From Bradyrhizobium sp. AZCC 1610 (GTDB lineage Bacteria; Pseudomonadota; Alphaproteobacteria; Rhizobiales; Xanthobacteraceae), in contig NZ_JAZHRR010000001.1 of NCBI RefSeq assembly GCF_036924515.1, positions 1,769,001-1,833,000 of the forward strand: a stretch of DNA of 64,000 bases, in the 5' to 3' direction. The position numbers and the translations under genes were made by a program. Position 1 is the stretch's first letter. Each line of letters begins with the position of its first letter. The notes under the pieces were generated by a model that saw only the letters and a list, made by a program, of their open reading frames with translations, was not told the origin of the DNA and searched no databases. Positions 7,287-17,528 of this stretch are shown one piece after another.

Positions 7287-8831
7287 ATGACCGACACACC
7301 CCTTTTCCACGGCATCATCAGCGGCCCGCGCAAGCGCAGCCACGATGAGGTCACCGAACGCACTGAGCGCATCGCCGGCGGCTTGCAAAAACTCGGCGTC
7401 AAGCAGGGCGACAGCGTCTGCATGCTGATGCGCAACGACATCGCCTTCATCGAGGCCGCCTATGCAGCGATGCGGCTCGGCGCCTACGGCGTGCCGGTCA
7501 ATTGGCACTTCAAGCCGGAAGAGATCAACTACGTGCTGAAGGATTCCGGCACTTCGGTGCTGATCGCGCATGCCGACATGCTGCATCAGCTGCGCGAGGC
7601 GATACCGCAAGGCGTCACTTCGCTCAGCGTGCCGACGCCGCCGGAAATTATCACCAACTACAAGATCAACCCCGATCACCTCACCACGCCCGATTTCGCG
7701 ATCGATTTCGAATCCTGGCTCAAACAGCACCCGCGCTATGACGGCCCGGCGGTGCCGCAGCCGCAGAACATGATCTACACCTCGGGCACGACCGGCCATC
7801 CCAAGGGCGTGCGCCGCTTTGCACCGACGCCGGAACAGAGTGCCAACGCCGAACGCATGCGCAGCCTGATCTACGGCCTCAAGCCGGGCGCCCGTGCGCT
7901 GCTGCCGGGGCCGCTGTATCATTCCGCGCCGAACTCGTTCGGCCTGCGCGCCGGCCGCCTCGGCGGCGCACTGGTAATCATGCCGCGCTTCGACGCGGAA
8001 GAGTTTTTGCGCGTAATCGAGACCGAGAAGATCGACACCATTTTCATGGTGCCGACCATGTTCATCCGGTTGATGAAACTGCCGGAAGAGGCCCGCAGGA
8101 AGTACGACATGTCCTCGCTGCGCCACATCATCCATGCGGCCGCGCCATGTCCCGCCGACGTCAAGCGTGCGATGATCGAATGGTGGGGGCCGATCATTTA
8201 TGAATTCTACGGCTCGACCGAGTCCGGCGCCGTCACCTTTGCCACTTCCGAGGACGCGCTGAAGAAGCCCGGCACCGTCGGCAAGATCGCCCCGGGGGCG
8301 GAACTGCGCTTCATCGGCGACGACGGCAAGGAATTGCCGCAGGGCGAGATCGGCGAAATCTATTCACGCATATCAGGCAACCCTGATTTCACCTATCACA
8401 ACAAGCCGGAAAAACGCACCGAGATCGATCGCGACGGGTTCATCACCTCGGGCGACGTCGGCTACATCGACGCCGACGGCTATGTCTTCATCTGTGACCG
8501 CAAGCGCGACATGGTGATCTCAGGCGGCGTCAACATCTATCCGGCCGAAATCGAGGCCGCACTGCATGCGATATCAGGCGTGCACGACTGCGTGGTGTTC
8601 GGCATTCCCGACGCAGAGTTCGGCGAGGCGCTGATGGCGGTGGTGGAGCCGCAGCCGGGCGTGACGCTCGACATCGCCTCCGTCCGCGCGCAACTCAAGA
8701 TAGCGCTGGCCGACTACAAGGTGCCAAAACACATCGAAATCCAGTCCAACCTGCCGCGGGAGGATTCCGGCAAGATCTTCAAGCGCCGCCTGCGCGATCC
8801 TTATTGGGAGCGGGCGGGGCGGAGGATTTAG
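7287..8831 (+). CDS. AMP-forming acyl-CoA synthetase, second copy
   Basis: A 514-residue ANL-superfamily ligase. Motifs in order: NMIYTSGTTGHPKGVRR (about 161-177), FYGSTESGAVTF (A5), ITSGDVGYIDADGYVFICD (A7), KRDMVISGGVNIYPAEIE (A8) and LPREDSGKIFKRRLR at the C-terminus. The A3 loop carries extra residues after PKGVRR, as in several bile-acid- or aromatic-acid-type ligases. AAGG precedes the ATG at 7287. It is only distantly like the ligase at 3626-5206 and presumably has another substrate. With the crotonase upstream it probably belongs to an acyl-CoA degradation unit. Confidence 0.9.
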   Translation: MTDTPLFHGIISGPRKRSHDEVTERTERIAGGLQKLGVKQGDSVCMLMRNDIAFIEAAYAAMRLGAYGVPVNWHFKPEEINYVLKDSGTSVLIAHADMLHQLREAIPQGVTSLSVPTPPEIITNYKINPDHLTTPDFAIDFESWLKQHPRYDGPAVPQPQNMIYTSGTTGHPKGVRRFAPTPEQSANAERMRSLIYGLKPGARALLPGPLYHSAPNSFGLRAGRLGGALVIMPRFDAEEFLRVIETEKIDTIFMVPTMFIRLMKLPEEARRKYDMSSLRHIIHAAAPCPADVKRAMIEWWGPIIYEFYGSTESGAVTFATSEDALKKPGTVGKIAPGAELRFIGDDGKELPQGEIGEIYSRISGNPDFTYHNKPEKRTEIDRDGFITSGDVGYIDADGYVFICDRKRDMVISGGVNIYPAEIEAALHAISGVHDCVVFGIPDAEFGEALMAVVEPQPGVTLDIASVRAQLKIALADYKVPKHIEIQSNLPREDSGKIFKRRLRDPYWERAGRRI

Positions 8832-8840
8832 AGGCGCTGG

Positions 8841-8974
8841 CGTGCCCCGGATGCTGCGCAGCGCGCCGCCCTTGCGGCGTGGTGCGCTGCTGATCCGGGG
8901 CCCACGGTTGCGGCAGTGTGGGTCCCGGCTCTGCGGAGCAGCGCGCAGGGCGCTGCACCGCGTCCGGGACACGC
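8841..8974. repeat. R2 interspersed palindromic repeat, copy b
   Basis: 134 bp beginning CGTGCCCCGGATGCTGCGCA and ending GCGTCCGGGACACG, in the same orientation as copy a. Internal palindromes include CGCCGCCCTTGCGGCG. It fills most of the 235 bp between the CoA ligase and ppc, leaving about 90 bp upstream of ppc for a promoter. Confidence 0.85.
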
Positions 8975-9066
8975 GCGTCGTGCTGAACTCCGCCCATCTT
9001 TATCTTGCACTGCGGCAAAAAACTTGCACACTCGGAATTGCCGGGCAATTTCTGAGGTAGCCAGCC

Positions 9067-11874
9067 ATGTCTTCCCAGATTGTGTCTTCCCAGACCGTGC
9101 CTTCCGAGATCGAGGTCCGGTTCAATCGCAGCGATGACGCGCTGGCGCTGGAGGAAGACGCGCGGCTGCGGACCGATATTCGCCTGCTGGGGCGTATTCT
9201 CGGCGATACCGTGCGTGACCAGGAAGGTGCCGAGGTGTTCGACCTGGTCGAACGCATCCGGCAGACCTCGATCCGGTTCCATCGCGACGAGGACAAGTTG
9301 GCGCGGCGGGAACTCGAAACCATCCTCGACAGCATGTCGACCAGTGACACCGTGCGGATCGTCCGCGCCTTCAGCTATTTCTCGCATCTTGCCAACATCG
9401 CCGAGGACCAGAACAACATCCGCCAGATGCGCGGGCGCGGCGCCGGCGGGCCGCGGCCAAACATGCTGATGCAGACCTTGTCGCATGCAAAGACCGCCGG
9501 GCTCAGCGCCGCCGACCTGCGCCGATTCTTTGGCGCGGCCCAGGTCAGCCCGGTACTGACCGCGCATCCCACCGAAGTCCGCCGCAAGAGCACGATCGAC
9601 CGCGAGATGGAGATCGCCGCGTTGCTCGATCGCCGCGAACGCGTCCAGATGACGCCGGAGGAAATCGAGGCCAGCGCCGAGCAGTTGCGCCGTGCGGTGC
9701 TGACGCTTTGGCAGACCAACCTCCTGCGACGGACCAAGCTGACCGTGCTGGATGAGGTCGCCAACGGTCTGTCATTCTACGACTACACGTTCCTGCATGA
9801 GGTGCCGCGGCTGCATTGCGCGCTGGAAGACCGACTCAATCAGGAGGAGGGCGGCACGCCCGGCGACCTGGCATCGTTCCTGACGATAGGAAGCTGGATC
9901 GGCGGCGATCGCGACGGCAATCCGTTCGTCACCGCCGATGTCATGCGCGGTACCTTGCGGCTGCAGTCGAGCCGGGTGATGAACTTCTATCTGGAGGAGT
10001 TGCACGTCCTCGGCTCGGAACTGTCGCTGGCGGCGCATCTTGCCGATGTCTCCGACGAATTGCGCGCGCTGGCCGAGCGCTCGCCCGACAAATCGCCGCA
10101 TCGGAGCGGCGAACCGTATCGTCTCGCGGTGTCCGGCATCTATGCCCGGCTGACCGCGACCGCGCTGCGGCTGGAGGTTGAAACCACCCGTCGGCCGGTC
10201 GGCGAGGCCGCTCCCTATAGAAGCGTGAAGGAATTCAAGGCCGATCTCGACGTGCTCAACCGCTCGCTGATCGCGAACAATTCGGGCGTGATCGCGCGCG
10301 GACGGTTGCGGTTGTTGCGGCGCGCCGTGGATTGTTTCGGCTTCCATCTCGCCCGGCTCGACATCCGGCAGAATTCCGCGGTGCATGAACGCACGGTGGC
10401 GGAGCTGCTCGACGCCGCGACTCCTGGCACGTCTTACCTCGCGCTCGGCGAAGAAGCGCGCGTTGCGCTGTTGGCGGGCGAATTGCGCAACCCGCGGCCG
10501 CTGGCGTCGTCCTTTGTCAAATACAGCGAGGAGACGCTGGGCGAACTCGCGGTGTTTCACACCGCGGCCGAGGCGCACGCCAAGTTCGGCGCCGATGTGA
10601 TCTCCCAATGCATTATCTCCATGTGCAAGGGCATGTCCGACATGCTGGAGGTGGCGCTGTTGCTGAAGGAGGTCGGCCTCGTCAATCCCTCAGGCCGCAG
10701 CGCCATCAACATCGTCCCGCTGTTCGAGACCATCGAGGATTTGCAGGCGTCATCCGGCATCATGGACCGGATGCTGTCGCTGCACGATTACCGCAAGCTG
10801 GTGGACAGCCGCGGCGGCGTTCAGGAAGTGATGCTCGGCTATTCCGACAGCAACAAGGATGGCGGCTTCGTCACCTCGGGCTGGGAGCTCTACAAGGCCG
10901 AAATCGAGCTGGTCGATGTGTTCGAGCGTCACGGCGTGCGGCTGCGGCTGTTTCACGGCCGCGGCGGGTCGGTCGGCCGCGGCGGCGGCCCGAGCTATGA
11001 CGCCATCATCGCGCAGCCCGGCGGCGCCGTGAACGGCCAGATCCGCATCACCGAGCAGGGCGAGATCATCTCCAGCAAATATTCCAACCCGGAAGTTGGC
11101 CGCAGCAATCTGGAAATCCTCGCCGCGGCGACGCTGGAGGCGAGCCTGCTGCATCCGCGGCAGAGCGCGCCGCGCAAGGAATACCTGACCGCGATGGAGC
11201 AACTGTCCGCGCTGGCGTTCAAGGCTTATCGCGGGCTGGTCTACGAAACCGAAGGCTTTGCCGATTATTTCTGGGGTTCGACCGTCATCACCGAAATCTC
11301 GACGCTGAACATCGGCAGCCGTCCGGCGTCGCGCAAGAAGACCCGCGAGATCGAGGACCTCCGCGCCATTCCCTGGGTGTTCAGCTGGGCGCAATGCCGG
11401 CTGATGCTGCCGGGCTGGTACGGTTTCGGCTCCGCAGTCGAAACCTGGATCGCGGAGCATCCGGAGCAGGGCATGCCGTTCCTGCAGGAACTCTACCGCG
11501 AATGGCCGTTCTTCCGCACACTGCTGTCGAACATGGACATGGTACTGGCCAAGAGCTCGATCGCGATCGCCTCGCGCTATGCCGAGCTGGTGCCTGACGT
11601 CAAGTTGCGCGAAAGCATTTTTGGGCGCATCCGGCGCGAATGGCATTCCTCGATCGAGACGCTGCTCGACATCATGGGGCATGAACGGCTCCTGCAGGGC
11701 AACCCCCTGCTGGAGCGCTCGATCCGCAACCGCTTCCCCTATCTCGATCCGCTCAACCACGTGCAGGTGGAACTGTTGAAGGAACACCGCGCGCAGAATC
11801 CGGACGAGCAGGTGCTGCGCGGCATTCAGCTCACGATCAACGGGATTTCGGCGGGGTTGAGGAATAGCGGGTAG
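9067..11874 (+). CDS. ppc: Phosphoenolpyruvate carboxylase
   Basis: A 935-residue enzyme of full family length that makes oxaloacetate from phosphoenolpyruvate and bicarbonate, an anaplerotic reaction. Diagnostic motifs: [12 protein letters not shown] with the catalytic His at 167; [35 protein letters not shown], which contains the catalytic Lys region; and [16 protein letters not shown], the glycine-rich loop with the essential Arg. The C-terminus ends in [12 protein letters not shown], close to the usual allosteric end of bacterial PEPC. It stands alone, with an R2 repeat upstream and an R1 repeat downstream. The ATG at 9067 lies near other in-frame starts, so the exact N-terminus is less sure than the function. 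Confidence 0.97.
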   Translation: MSSQIVSSQTVPSEIEVRFNRSDDALALEEDARLRTDIRLLGRILGDTVRDQEGAEVFDLVERIRQTSIRFHRDEDKLARRELETILDSMSTSDTVRIVRAFSYFSHLANIAEDQNNIRQMRGRGAGGPRPNMLMQTLSHAKTAGLSAADLRRFFGAAQVSPVLTAHPTEVRRKSTIDREMEIAALLDRRERVQMTPEEIEASAEQLRRAVLTLWQTNLLRRTKLTVLDEVANGLSFYDYTFLHEVPRLHCALEDRLNQEEGGTPGDLASFLTIGSWIGGDRDGNPFVTADVMRGTLRLQSSRVMNFYLEELHVLGSELSLAAHLADVSDELRALAERSPDKSPHRSGEPYRLAVSGIYARLTATALRLEVETTRRPVGEAAPYRSVKEFKADLDVLNRSLIANNSGVIARGRLRLLRRAVDCFGFHLARLDIRQNSAVHERTVAELLDAATPGTSYLALGEEARVALLAGELRNPRPLASSFVKYSEETLGELAVFHTAAEAHAKFGADVISQCIISMCKGMSDMLEVALLLKEVGLVNPSGRSAINIVPLFETIEDLQASSGIMDRMLSLHDYRKLVDSRGGVQEVMLGYSDSNKDGGFVTSGWELYKAEIELVDVFERHGVRLRLFHGRGGSVGRGGGPSYDAIIAQPGGAVNGQIRITEQGEIISSKYSNPEVGRSNLEILAAATLEASLLHPRQSAPRKEYLTAMEQLSALAFKAYRGLVYETEGFADYFWGSTVITEISTLNIGSRPASRKKTREIEDLRAIPWVFSWAQCRLMLPGWYGFGSAVETWIAEHPEQGMPFLQELYREWPFFRTLLSNMDMVLAKSSIAIASRYAELVPDVKLRESIFGRIRREWHSSIETLLDIMGHERLLQGNPLLERSIRNRFPYLDPLNHVQVELLKEHRAQNPDEQVLRGIQLTINGISAGLRNSG

Positions 11875-11888
11875 GGGGATCCCTCTCA

Positions 11889-12007
11889 CGTCGTCCCGGC
11901 AAACGCCGGGACCCATACCGCGTGATCTATCAGTAAGGCAGGGTGGGAGACCCCATCCTTAACAACAGAACCCTGTGGTTATGGGTCCCTGCGTTCGCAG
12001 GGACGAC
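11889..12007. repeat. R1 palindromic intergenic repeat, copy b
   Basis: The left arm CGTCGTCCCGGCAAACGCCG continues GGGACCCATA. The right arm (11971-12007) contains CCTGTGGTTATGGGTCCCTG and continues CGTTCGCAGGGACGAC. The right arm matches copies a and c base for base over its core. It lies between the convergent genes ppc and the gluconolactonase-like gene, where it could work as a bidirectional terminator. Confidence 0.85.
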
Positions 12008-12057
12008 TCGTGGTGGAAATCGCATCCTCAATAATCATGGGCGCCCGTTGCCGGCGG

Positions 12058-13224
12058 TCACGGCTTCATCGCGCCCTGCGCACTGGTGTAGACTGCATAG
12101 AGCGATGACGAGCCGCAGATATAAAGCCTGTTTCGCTGCTGGCCGCCGAAGCACAAATTGGCGACAGTTTCCGGGATGTGGATCTTGCCGAGCAGATCGC
12201 CGTCCGCCGTGTAGCAGCGCACGCCGTCCTCATTCGGATCGCCCCAACCCACGGAGCACCAAAGACGCCCGGCGGTGTCGCAGCGCAGCCCGTCGGTAAT
12301 GCTGGGCTTGGGCATGTCCGCAAAGACCTTGCTGTTCGAAAGCTTTCCGGCCCCGAGATCCACGTCGAACACGCGGATATGCGACGGGTTGTCCGGCCCG
12401 TCGGTGAAGCCGGTATCGCAGATATAGAGCTTCTTCTCGTCAGGCGAGAAGCAAAGGCCGTTCGGCTGCACGAAGTCATCGACCACCATCTTGATGTCGC
12501 CGGATTTCGGATCCACCCGGTAGACGTTTTTCTTTTCCTGCTCGGGCTCGGCCTTGATGCCCTCGTAAAAGCCGCCGATACCGTAGGCTGGGTCGCAGAA
12601 CCAGATCGAACCGTCGGCCGCGACGACCGCGTCGTTCGGCGAGTTCAGTTTCTTGCCATTGTACTTGTCGGCGATGATCGTGATCGAGCCGTCGAGTTCG
12701 GTCCGGGTTACCCGTCGGCCGCTGTGTTCGCAGGTGATCAGGCGTCCTTCCCGATCAATGGTGTTGCCGTTGGAGTTCATCGACGGCTGGCGGTAGACGC
12801 TGAGATGGCCGTCATCTTCCGAGAAGCGCATGATGCGGTTGTTGGGAATGTCGGAGAACAGTACGTAGCGTCCGGCTGCGAAATAGACCGGGCCTTCGGC
12901 CCAGCGGAATCCGGTTGCGACGCGCTCGACCGCCATGGTGCCCGCGAAGGCCGGAAAGCCTGTCGGCCCGAACGAAACCTTCGGCTTTTTCATCGACTCC
13001 AGGCGAGAATCCGGATAGCGGGCGCCGGGAAGCGGGCCGAGCGGCAGGGGCGGCGTTGCCGTGGTTGGCGCGGCGGTCTGGCCGAGCGGCGCTACAGAGG
13101 CCGCGGAGGCAGCTTTCATCGTCACTGCCGAAGCTGCAAGCGCCGCTGCGCCGGTCAGCATCTTGCGGCGGTCGAAGCCGCCGCCTTTATGCTGGGGATT
13201 GAGAAAGGTCAGCGAGGTTGTCAT
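12058..13224 (-). CDS. SMP-30/gluconolactonase/LRE-family protein with Tat signal
   Basis: A 388-residue protein. DRRKMLTGAAALAASAV (about 17-33) is a twin-arginine-type leader, so it is probably exported folded to the periplasm. The rest is a six-bladed beta propeller of the SMP-30 family: WAEGPVYF supplies a metal-binding Glu, LNSPNDAVVAADGSIWFCDP the Asn and flanking loop, and FVQPNGLCFSPDEKKLYICD and ITDGLRCDTAGRLWCS the later ligands. Members hydrolyse lactones or act as calcium-dependent esterases. The ATG at 13224 has an excellent GGGAGG five bases upstream. It is a single gene, convergent with ppc. The natural substrate is unknown. Confidence 0.88.
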   Translation of the reverse strand: MTTSLTFLNPQHKGGGFDRRKMLTGAAALAASAVTMKAASAASVAPLGQTAAPTTATPPLPLGPLPGARYPDSRLESMKKPKVSFGPTGFPAFAGTMAVERVATGFRWAEGPVYFAAGRYVLFSDIPNNRIMRFSEDDGHLSVYRQPSMNSNGNTIDREGRLITCEHSGRRVTRTELDGSITIIADKYNGKKLNSPNDAVVAADGSIWFCDPAYGIGGFYEGIKAEPEQEKKNVYRVDPKSGDIKMVVDDFVQPNGLCFSPDEKKLYICDTGFTDGPDNPSHIRVFDVDLGAGKLSNSKVFADMPKPSITDGLRCDTAGRLWCSVGWGDPNEDGVRCYTADGDLLGKIHIPETVANLCFGGQQRNRLYICGSSSLYAVYTSAQGAMKP

Positions 13225-13355
13225 GATTTCCTCCCAAGTTTTTTGTTGGAAGGAAAACATCGGCTCGCAATCCGGCATAAAGCGGGCGGGGTACGCTGAG
13301 CGACCGAAGATAGTCGCCCCAGCAACCAGCCGGGACGACCATTTTCATAAAGCCG

Positions 13356-14270
13356 TCAGATCGGATCCCAGGGGAAAATGTCCGCAGAGCGGTCGAGCTT
13401 GTAGAACGATCCCGCAAGCGCCGGCATGCCGTGCTCGGCGATGGTCTGCGGCGTCCAGCCTTCGCTCCGCTGCACCGAGCGCAGCGGACGATTTTGGCTG
13501 AACAGGAAGATCTCGTTCATGCGCACCCCAAAAATCTGTCCAGTCACGTCCTTGGCGGCGTCGCTGAGCAGATAGGCGCAGATCGGCGCGATCTTCTCCG
13601 GTCCCATCTGCTGGATTTTTGCCACGCGCGCCTTCTCGGCCTCGGTCTCGGTCGGAATGGTGCCGATCATGCGGGTCCAGGCGAAGGGCGAGACGCAGTT
13701 CGAGCGCACGTTGAAGCGGCCCATGTCGAGTGCGATCGACTTCGACAGGCCGACGATGCCGAGCTTGGCGGCGGCGTAATTGGCCTGGCCGAAATTGCCG
13801 ATCAGGCCCGAGGTCGAGGTGAAGTGCACGAAGGAGCCGCTCTCCTGTTCGCGGTACAGCCGCGCCGCGGCGTGGCTGACATAGAACGAGCCCATCAGGT
13901 GCACCTTGATGACGGCCTCGAACGCCTCCACGCTCATTTTGTGGAAGATCATGTCGCGCAAAATGCCGGCATTGTTGACGACGCCGTCGAGCCGGCCGAA
14001 ATGGTCGGTCGCCGTCTTTACGATCTTGCTCGCGGGGATCGCTTCCGCCACCGACTCGAAGTTGGCGACCGCGGTGCCGCCGCGCTTCTGGATCTCCTCG
14101 ACGACTTCCTCGGCGGGCGCAGCGCTCGAACCGGCACCGTCGGCGGCGACGCCGGGATCGTTGACCACGACCTTGGCGCCTTCGGCGGCGCAGAGCAGTG
14201 CGATTTCACGCCCGATGCCGCGGCCTGCGCCGGTGACGATGATGACCTTGTCTTGCAGTGATTTTGCCAT
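13356..14270 (-). CDS. SDR-family 3-hydroxyacyl-CoA dehydrogenase-like oxidoreductase
   Basis: A 304-residue SDR with TGAGRGIGREIA (13-24), the adenine-binding Asp region VVNDPG, VVNNAGILRDMIFHKMS and the catalytic STSGLIGNFGQANYAAAK (YxxxK). The NDPGVAADGAG insertion and the NAGILRD segment are typical of the dehydrogenase part of peroxisomal multifunctional enzyme 2 and its bacterial relatives, which oxidise 3-hydroxyacyl-CoA. A C-terminal tail of about 50 residues follows the SDR core. ATG at 14270 has AGGA upstream. It is the third gene of a DUF35-thiolase-SDR run on this strand, with a palindromic repeat just upstream. Confidence 0.88.
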   Translation of the reverse strand: MAKSLQDKVIIVTGAGRGIGREIALLCAAEGAKVVVNDPGVAADGAGSSAAPAEEVVEEIQKRGGTAVANFESVAEAIPASKIVKTATDHFGRLDGVVNNAGILRDMIFHKMSVEAFEAVIKVHLMGSFYVSHAAARLYREQESGSFVHFTSTSGLIGNFGQANYAAAKLGIVGLSKSIALDMGRFNVRSNCVSPFAWTRMIGTIPTETEAEKARVAKIQQMGPEKIAPICAYLLSDAAKDVTGQIFGVRMNEIFLFSQNRPLRSVQRSEGWTPQTIAEHGMPALAGSFYKLDRSADIFPWDPI

Positions 14271-14311
14271 TGTTCCTGTCCTGTTTTCCGCGGCCCAAGC
14301 AGAATTCCACT

Positions 14312-14389
14312 CGTCATGCGCGGGCTTGACCCGCGCATCCATCCTTCTTCAGAAGAAGATGGATTGCCGGGTCAAGCCCGGCAATGACG
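14312..14389. repeat. R3 palindromic intergenic repeat
   Basis: 78 bp that can fold into one long imperfect hairpin: CGTCATGCGCGGGCTTGACC on the left pairs, with a few mismatches, with GGTCAAGCCCGGCAATGACG on the right, around the inner stem ATCTTCTTCAGAAGAAGAT-like core. It separates the thiolase stop from the SDR start. A single copy is seen here. Confidence 0.8.
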
Positions 14390-14419
14390 GATTGAGCGCT
14401 GCGCTCGGGCCAGCCATTG

Positions 14420-15559
14420 CTAACGTTCGTTCGTAAAGATGATCGTGCCACTTGCCGCGAACATGCCACCGACGCCGTGGCAGACCGAGATTTTCGCGTC
14501 CTTGACCTGCGCGGGTGCGATGCCACGCATCTGCCGCACGCTCTCCTGCAGCGCGTACATGCCGTACATGCCGGAATGCATGTAACTGAGACCGCCGCCA
14601 TTGGTGTTGAGCGGCAGCTTGCCGCCGGGGCGGGTGTTGCCGTCGGCGATGAACTTGCCGGCTTCCTCGTGCGGCATGAAGCCGAGATCGCCCAGGCCAA
14701 AAAGCGGCAGATGCGCAAAGGCGTCGTAGATCATCAGGTGATCGACGTCCTTGTGGGTGATGCCGGCTTCCCGGAACGCGGTGGGACCTGCGACCTTGAA
14801 GGCGCGCGAGGAGTTGAACGTTTCCATCTGGCTGACCATCGGCGTTTCCACGCTTTCGCCGGTGCCGAGAATATAGACCGGCTTGTTCGGAAAGTCCTTG
14901 GCGCGATCGGCGGAGGTGAGGATCAGCGCGCCGCCGCCGTCGGTGACGAGGCAGCATTGCAGGATGCGGAACGGATAGGCGATCATCTTCGAGTTCAGCA
15001 CGTCCTCAACCGTGATCGGCGCCTTCATGGTGGCGCGCGGATTCTTCGCGGCCCATTCCCGCTGCACCACCGCGACCATGGCGATCTGCTCATGGGTAAT
15101 GCCGTAGGTCTTCATGTAGCGCAGCACCGGGATCGGGAACATGCTGGGCGGGCCGTAGACGCCGAACGGCGATTCGAACTGGCCGTTCAAGCTGTCGGGC
15201 GAGGTCGAGCGCGGCAGTTTGCCGATCATCGACTTGCCGCTTTCGGCGTGCGTGATCAGCACGGTCTTGCAGAGACCGGCCTCGATCGCAGCCGCCGCGT
15301 GGCGGACGTGCAGCATGAACGAGCAACCGCCGACGGAGGTGCCGTCGACCCAGGTCGGCGTGATGCCGAGGTAATGGGCGATCTGCTGCGGGGTCTCCAC
15401 CGCCGTGGCGATGCCGTCGATGTCAGACAGTTTCAGTCCGGCATCGGCGATGGCGTTGAGCGCGGCATCCGCGTGCAACTGGATCTGCGACATGTTCGGG
15501 ATGACGCCGAGCTCGGTGGTCTCGGCTGCGCCGACGACGGCGACTGCATTTTTGCGCAT
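14420..15559 (-). CDS. Thiolase-family protein (acetyl-CoA acetyltransferase / SCP-x type)
   Basis: A 379-residue protein of the thiolase-like superfamily, the subgroup found beside DUF35 OB-fold proteins. VDGTSVGGCSFMLHVRHAAA (about 84-103) contains the SVGGCS nucleophile region. Near the C-terminus come NTNGGGLSYMHSGMYG and VCHGVGGMFAASGTIIF, at the places of the GGG and CxG loops. Such enzymes cleave or condense 3-ketoacyl-CoA, often in sterol or aromatic side-chain breakdown. It starts 5 bases after the DUF35 gene ends, so the two are surely co-transcribed and probably form a complex. Confidence 0.88.
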   Translation of the reverse strand: MRKNAVAVVGAAETTELGVIPNMSQIQLHADAALNAIADAGLKLSDIDGIATAVETPQQIAHYLGITPTWVDGTSVGGCSFMLHVRHAAAAIEAGLCKTVLITHAESGKSMIGKLPRSTSPDSLNGQFESPFGVYGPPSMFPIPVLRYMKTYGITHEQIAMVAVVQREWAAKNPRATMKAPITVEDVLNSKMIAYPFRILQCCLVTDGGGALILTSADRAKDFPNKPVYILGTGESVETPMVSQMETFNSSRAFKVAGPTAFREAGITHKDVDHLMIYDAFAHLPLFGLGDLGFMPHEEAGKFIADGNTRPGGKLPLNTNGGGLSYMHSGMYGMYALQESVRQMRGIAPAQVKDAKISVCHGVGGMFAASGTIIFTNER

Positions 15560-15564
15560 GGTGG

Positions 15565-15978
15565 TTAGCCCTTCGCCGGACGGAACAGGGGAAGGGTGAT
15601 CTTGTCGTCGAGCTTCTCGAATGCGACTTCGAGCTTCATGTCGAGTTCGAGTGCCTCCGGCGTCTGCGGGCAGTCGATGATGTTACTCATCATGCGCGGG
15701 CCTTCGTCGAGTTCGACGACCGCGATCGCGTAAGGCGGGGTGAAGCCGGGCGCCGCCGGGCGGTGGTTGATGACATAGCTGTAGAGCGTGCCCTTGCCGC
15801 TGGCCTTGAAGACCGAGACCTTGCGCGAGGCGCAGGAGGGGCAGAACGGACGCGGCGGGAAATACACATTGGCGCAGGCATCGCAGCGTTGCAGGCGAAG
15901 TTCGCCGGCCTGCGTTCCATCCCAGAAATGTTGCGTTTCAGGCGTGGGTTTTGGTTTTGCGCGCGCAGGCTCCGCCAT
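15565..15978 (-). CDS. Zn-ribbon and OB-fold (DUF35) acyl-CoA-associated protein
   Basis: A 137-residue protein. The zinc ribbon is formed by LQRCDACANVYFPPRPFCPS plus CASRK (CxxC-x-CxxC, about 34-55), followed by the OB fold with LYSYVINHRPAAPGFTPPYA and VVELDEGPRMMSNI. DUF35 proteins partner thiolases and help bind CoA substrates. ATG at 15978 is favoured over upstream in-frame starts because AAGGAG lies nine bases upstream. It is the first gene of the DUF35-thiolase-SDR set and diverges from the amidase at 16179. Confidence 0.88.
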   Translation of the reverse strand: MAEPARAKPKPTPETQHFWDGTQAGELRLQRCDACANVYFPPRPFCPSCASRKVSVFKASGKGTLYSYVINHRPAAPGFTPPYAIAVVELDEGPRMMSNIIDCPQTPEALELDMKLEVAFEKLDDKITLPLFRPAKG

Positions 15979-16178
15979 ATCGGCTAATCTCCTTGGGGCG
16001 CGGGCGTCCACCCGCTTGTTGCGGTCTTGATGCGACATTGACCGATCTCCGTCAACGGTCCCAGCAGCGGTGCTGTCGCATGGCCGCATTCCCTGTGCGT
16101 GAGAGCGCTTGTATGCCAGCCCGTCATCGGAGATAGTCCGCGCCACGGTAAATCGCACAGGAAGTAATCAAGAACGCC

Positions 16179-17528
16179 ATGCCGAACCATCCGACACTCG
16201 CGAGCCTTGCCGCCGACCTCGACACTGGGCGCACCACCGCGCGCAAGCTGGTTGAGGATTGTCTCGCAAGGATTGCCGATCCCGCCGGCGAAGGCGCGCG
16301 GACCTTCATTCACGTCGACAAGGATGCGGCGATCGCCGCCGCCGACGCGATGGACCATCTGCGACAAGCGCGCGCCGCGCCGTCGCCCTATGCCGGCATT
16401 CCCGTGTCGATCAAGGATCTCTACGACATCAAGGGGCAGGTGACCCGCGCAGGCTCCCGCGCGCTGGAGGATTCTGCGCCGGCTGAGGCCGATGCGCCCG
16501 TGGTGGCGCGGCTGCGCCGGGCGGGCTTTATCGTGATCGGCCGCACCAATATGACCGAGTTTGCCTATTCGGGCATCGGCATCAATCCGCACTACGGCAC
16601 GCCGAAAAGCGTCTTCAATCGCAGCGTCGGTCATGTGCCCGGCGGCTCGTCCTCGGGCGCCGCAGTGTCAGTCGCCGATCGTATGGCCCATGGCGCGCTT
16701 GGCACTGACACCGGCGGCTCCTGCCGGATTCCGGCGGCCTATAACGGCATCGTCGGCTACAAGCCGACGCAGGCCCGTGTGCCGCTCGACGGCGGCGTGC
16801 CGCTGTCGTTCTCGCTCGACAGCTTTGGTCCGCTGGCGCGCACCGTCGGCTGCTGCGCGGTGCTCGATGCCGTGCTCGCGGATGAGGCCGTGCAACCATT
16901 GCAGCCGCGCCCGATCAAGGGCATGCGGCTTGCGGTGCCGACCACGATCGCGCTCGACGACGTCGATGAAGAGGTCGCGAAGACATTCGAGCGTGCGCTG
17001 GCGACGCTGTCGCGGCAGGGCGCGTCGATCGAGCGGATCGAGGTGCCGGAATTTCACGACGTCGGCGTTATGAACAGCAAGGGCGGGTTTGCCGCCGCTG
17101 AGAGCTACGCCTGGCATCGCTACCTGCTCACCAGCAAAGGCGACGTCTACGACCCTCGCGTCCGCGTCCGTATCCTGCGCGGCGAAGGCATCAGCGCGGC
17201 GGACTATATCGACATCCTCAAGGCGCGCCGTTCGTTCATTGCGCGAACGGAACAGCGCATTGCGCCCTATGACGCGCTGGTGTTGCCGACCACATCAAAT
17301 ACGCCGCCAGTCATTGCCGATCTCGCCGACGACCAGGCCTTCGCCACGCAGAATTTGCGCTCCTTGCGCAACTGCACGCTGATCAACATGCTCGACGGCT
17401 GCGCGATCTCGCTGCCGGCGCATCGCGAAGGTGAGGTGCCGGTCGGGCTGATGCTGGCCGCCGCGGGCGGGTCGGACCGCCGCATTTTCGAGCTGGCCGC
17501 CGGAATGGAGAACATCATCCGTGTTTGA
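16179..17528 (+). CDS. Amidase-signature family hydrolase
   Basis: A 449-residue amidase with the complete Ser-cisSer-Lys triad: K79 in IPVSIKDLYDIKG, S158 in VPGGSSSGAAVSVA and S181 in LGTDTGGSCRIPAAYNG. This fits enzymes that hydrolyse small amides or ureido/carbamoyl compounds. It overlaps the following DUF2848 gene by 8 bases, so the two are translated together. It is not part of gatCAB, since no gatB or gatC is nearby. The substrate is unknown. Confidence 0.9.
   Translation: MPNHPTLASLAADLDTGRTTARKLVEDCLARIADPAGEGARTFIHVDKDAAIAAADAMDHLRQARAAPSPYAGIPVSIKDLYDIKGQVTRAGSRALEDSAPAEADAPVVARLRRAGFIVIGRTNMTEFAYSGIGINPHYGTPKSVFNRSVGHVPGGSSSGAAVSVADRMAHGALGTDTGGSCRIPAAYNGIVGYKPTQARVPLDGGVPLSFSLDSFGPLARTVGCCAVLDAVLADEAVQPLQPRPIKGMRLAVPTTIALDDVDEEVAKTFERALATLSRQGASIERIEVPEFHDVGVMNSKGGFAAAESYAWHRYLLTSKGDVYDPRVRVRILRGEGISAADYIDILKARRSFIARTEQRIAPYDALVLPTTSNTPPVIADLADDQAFATQNLRSLRNCTLINMLDGCAISLPAHREGEVPVGLMLAAAGGSDRRIFELAAGMENIIRV

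Noticed and set aside
6543..8135. 530-codon open frame on the - strand
   Set aside because: It is antisense to the crotonase and CoA ligase, with the composition of a shadow frame.
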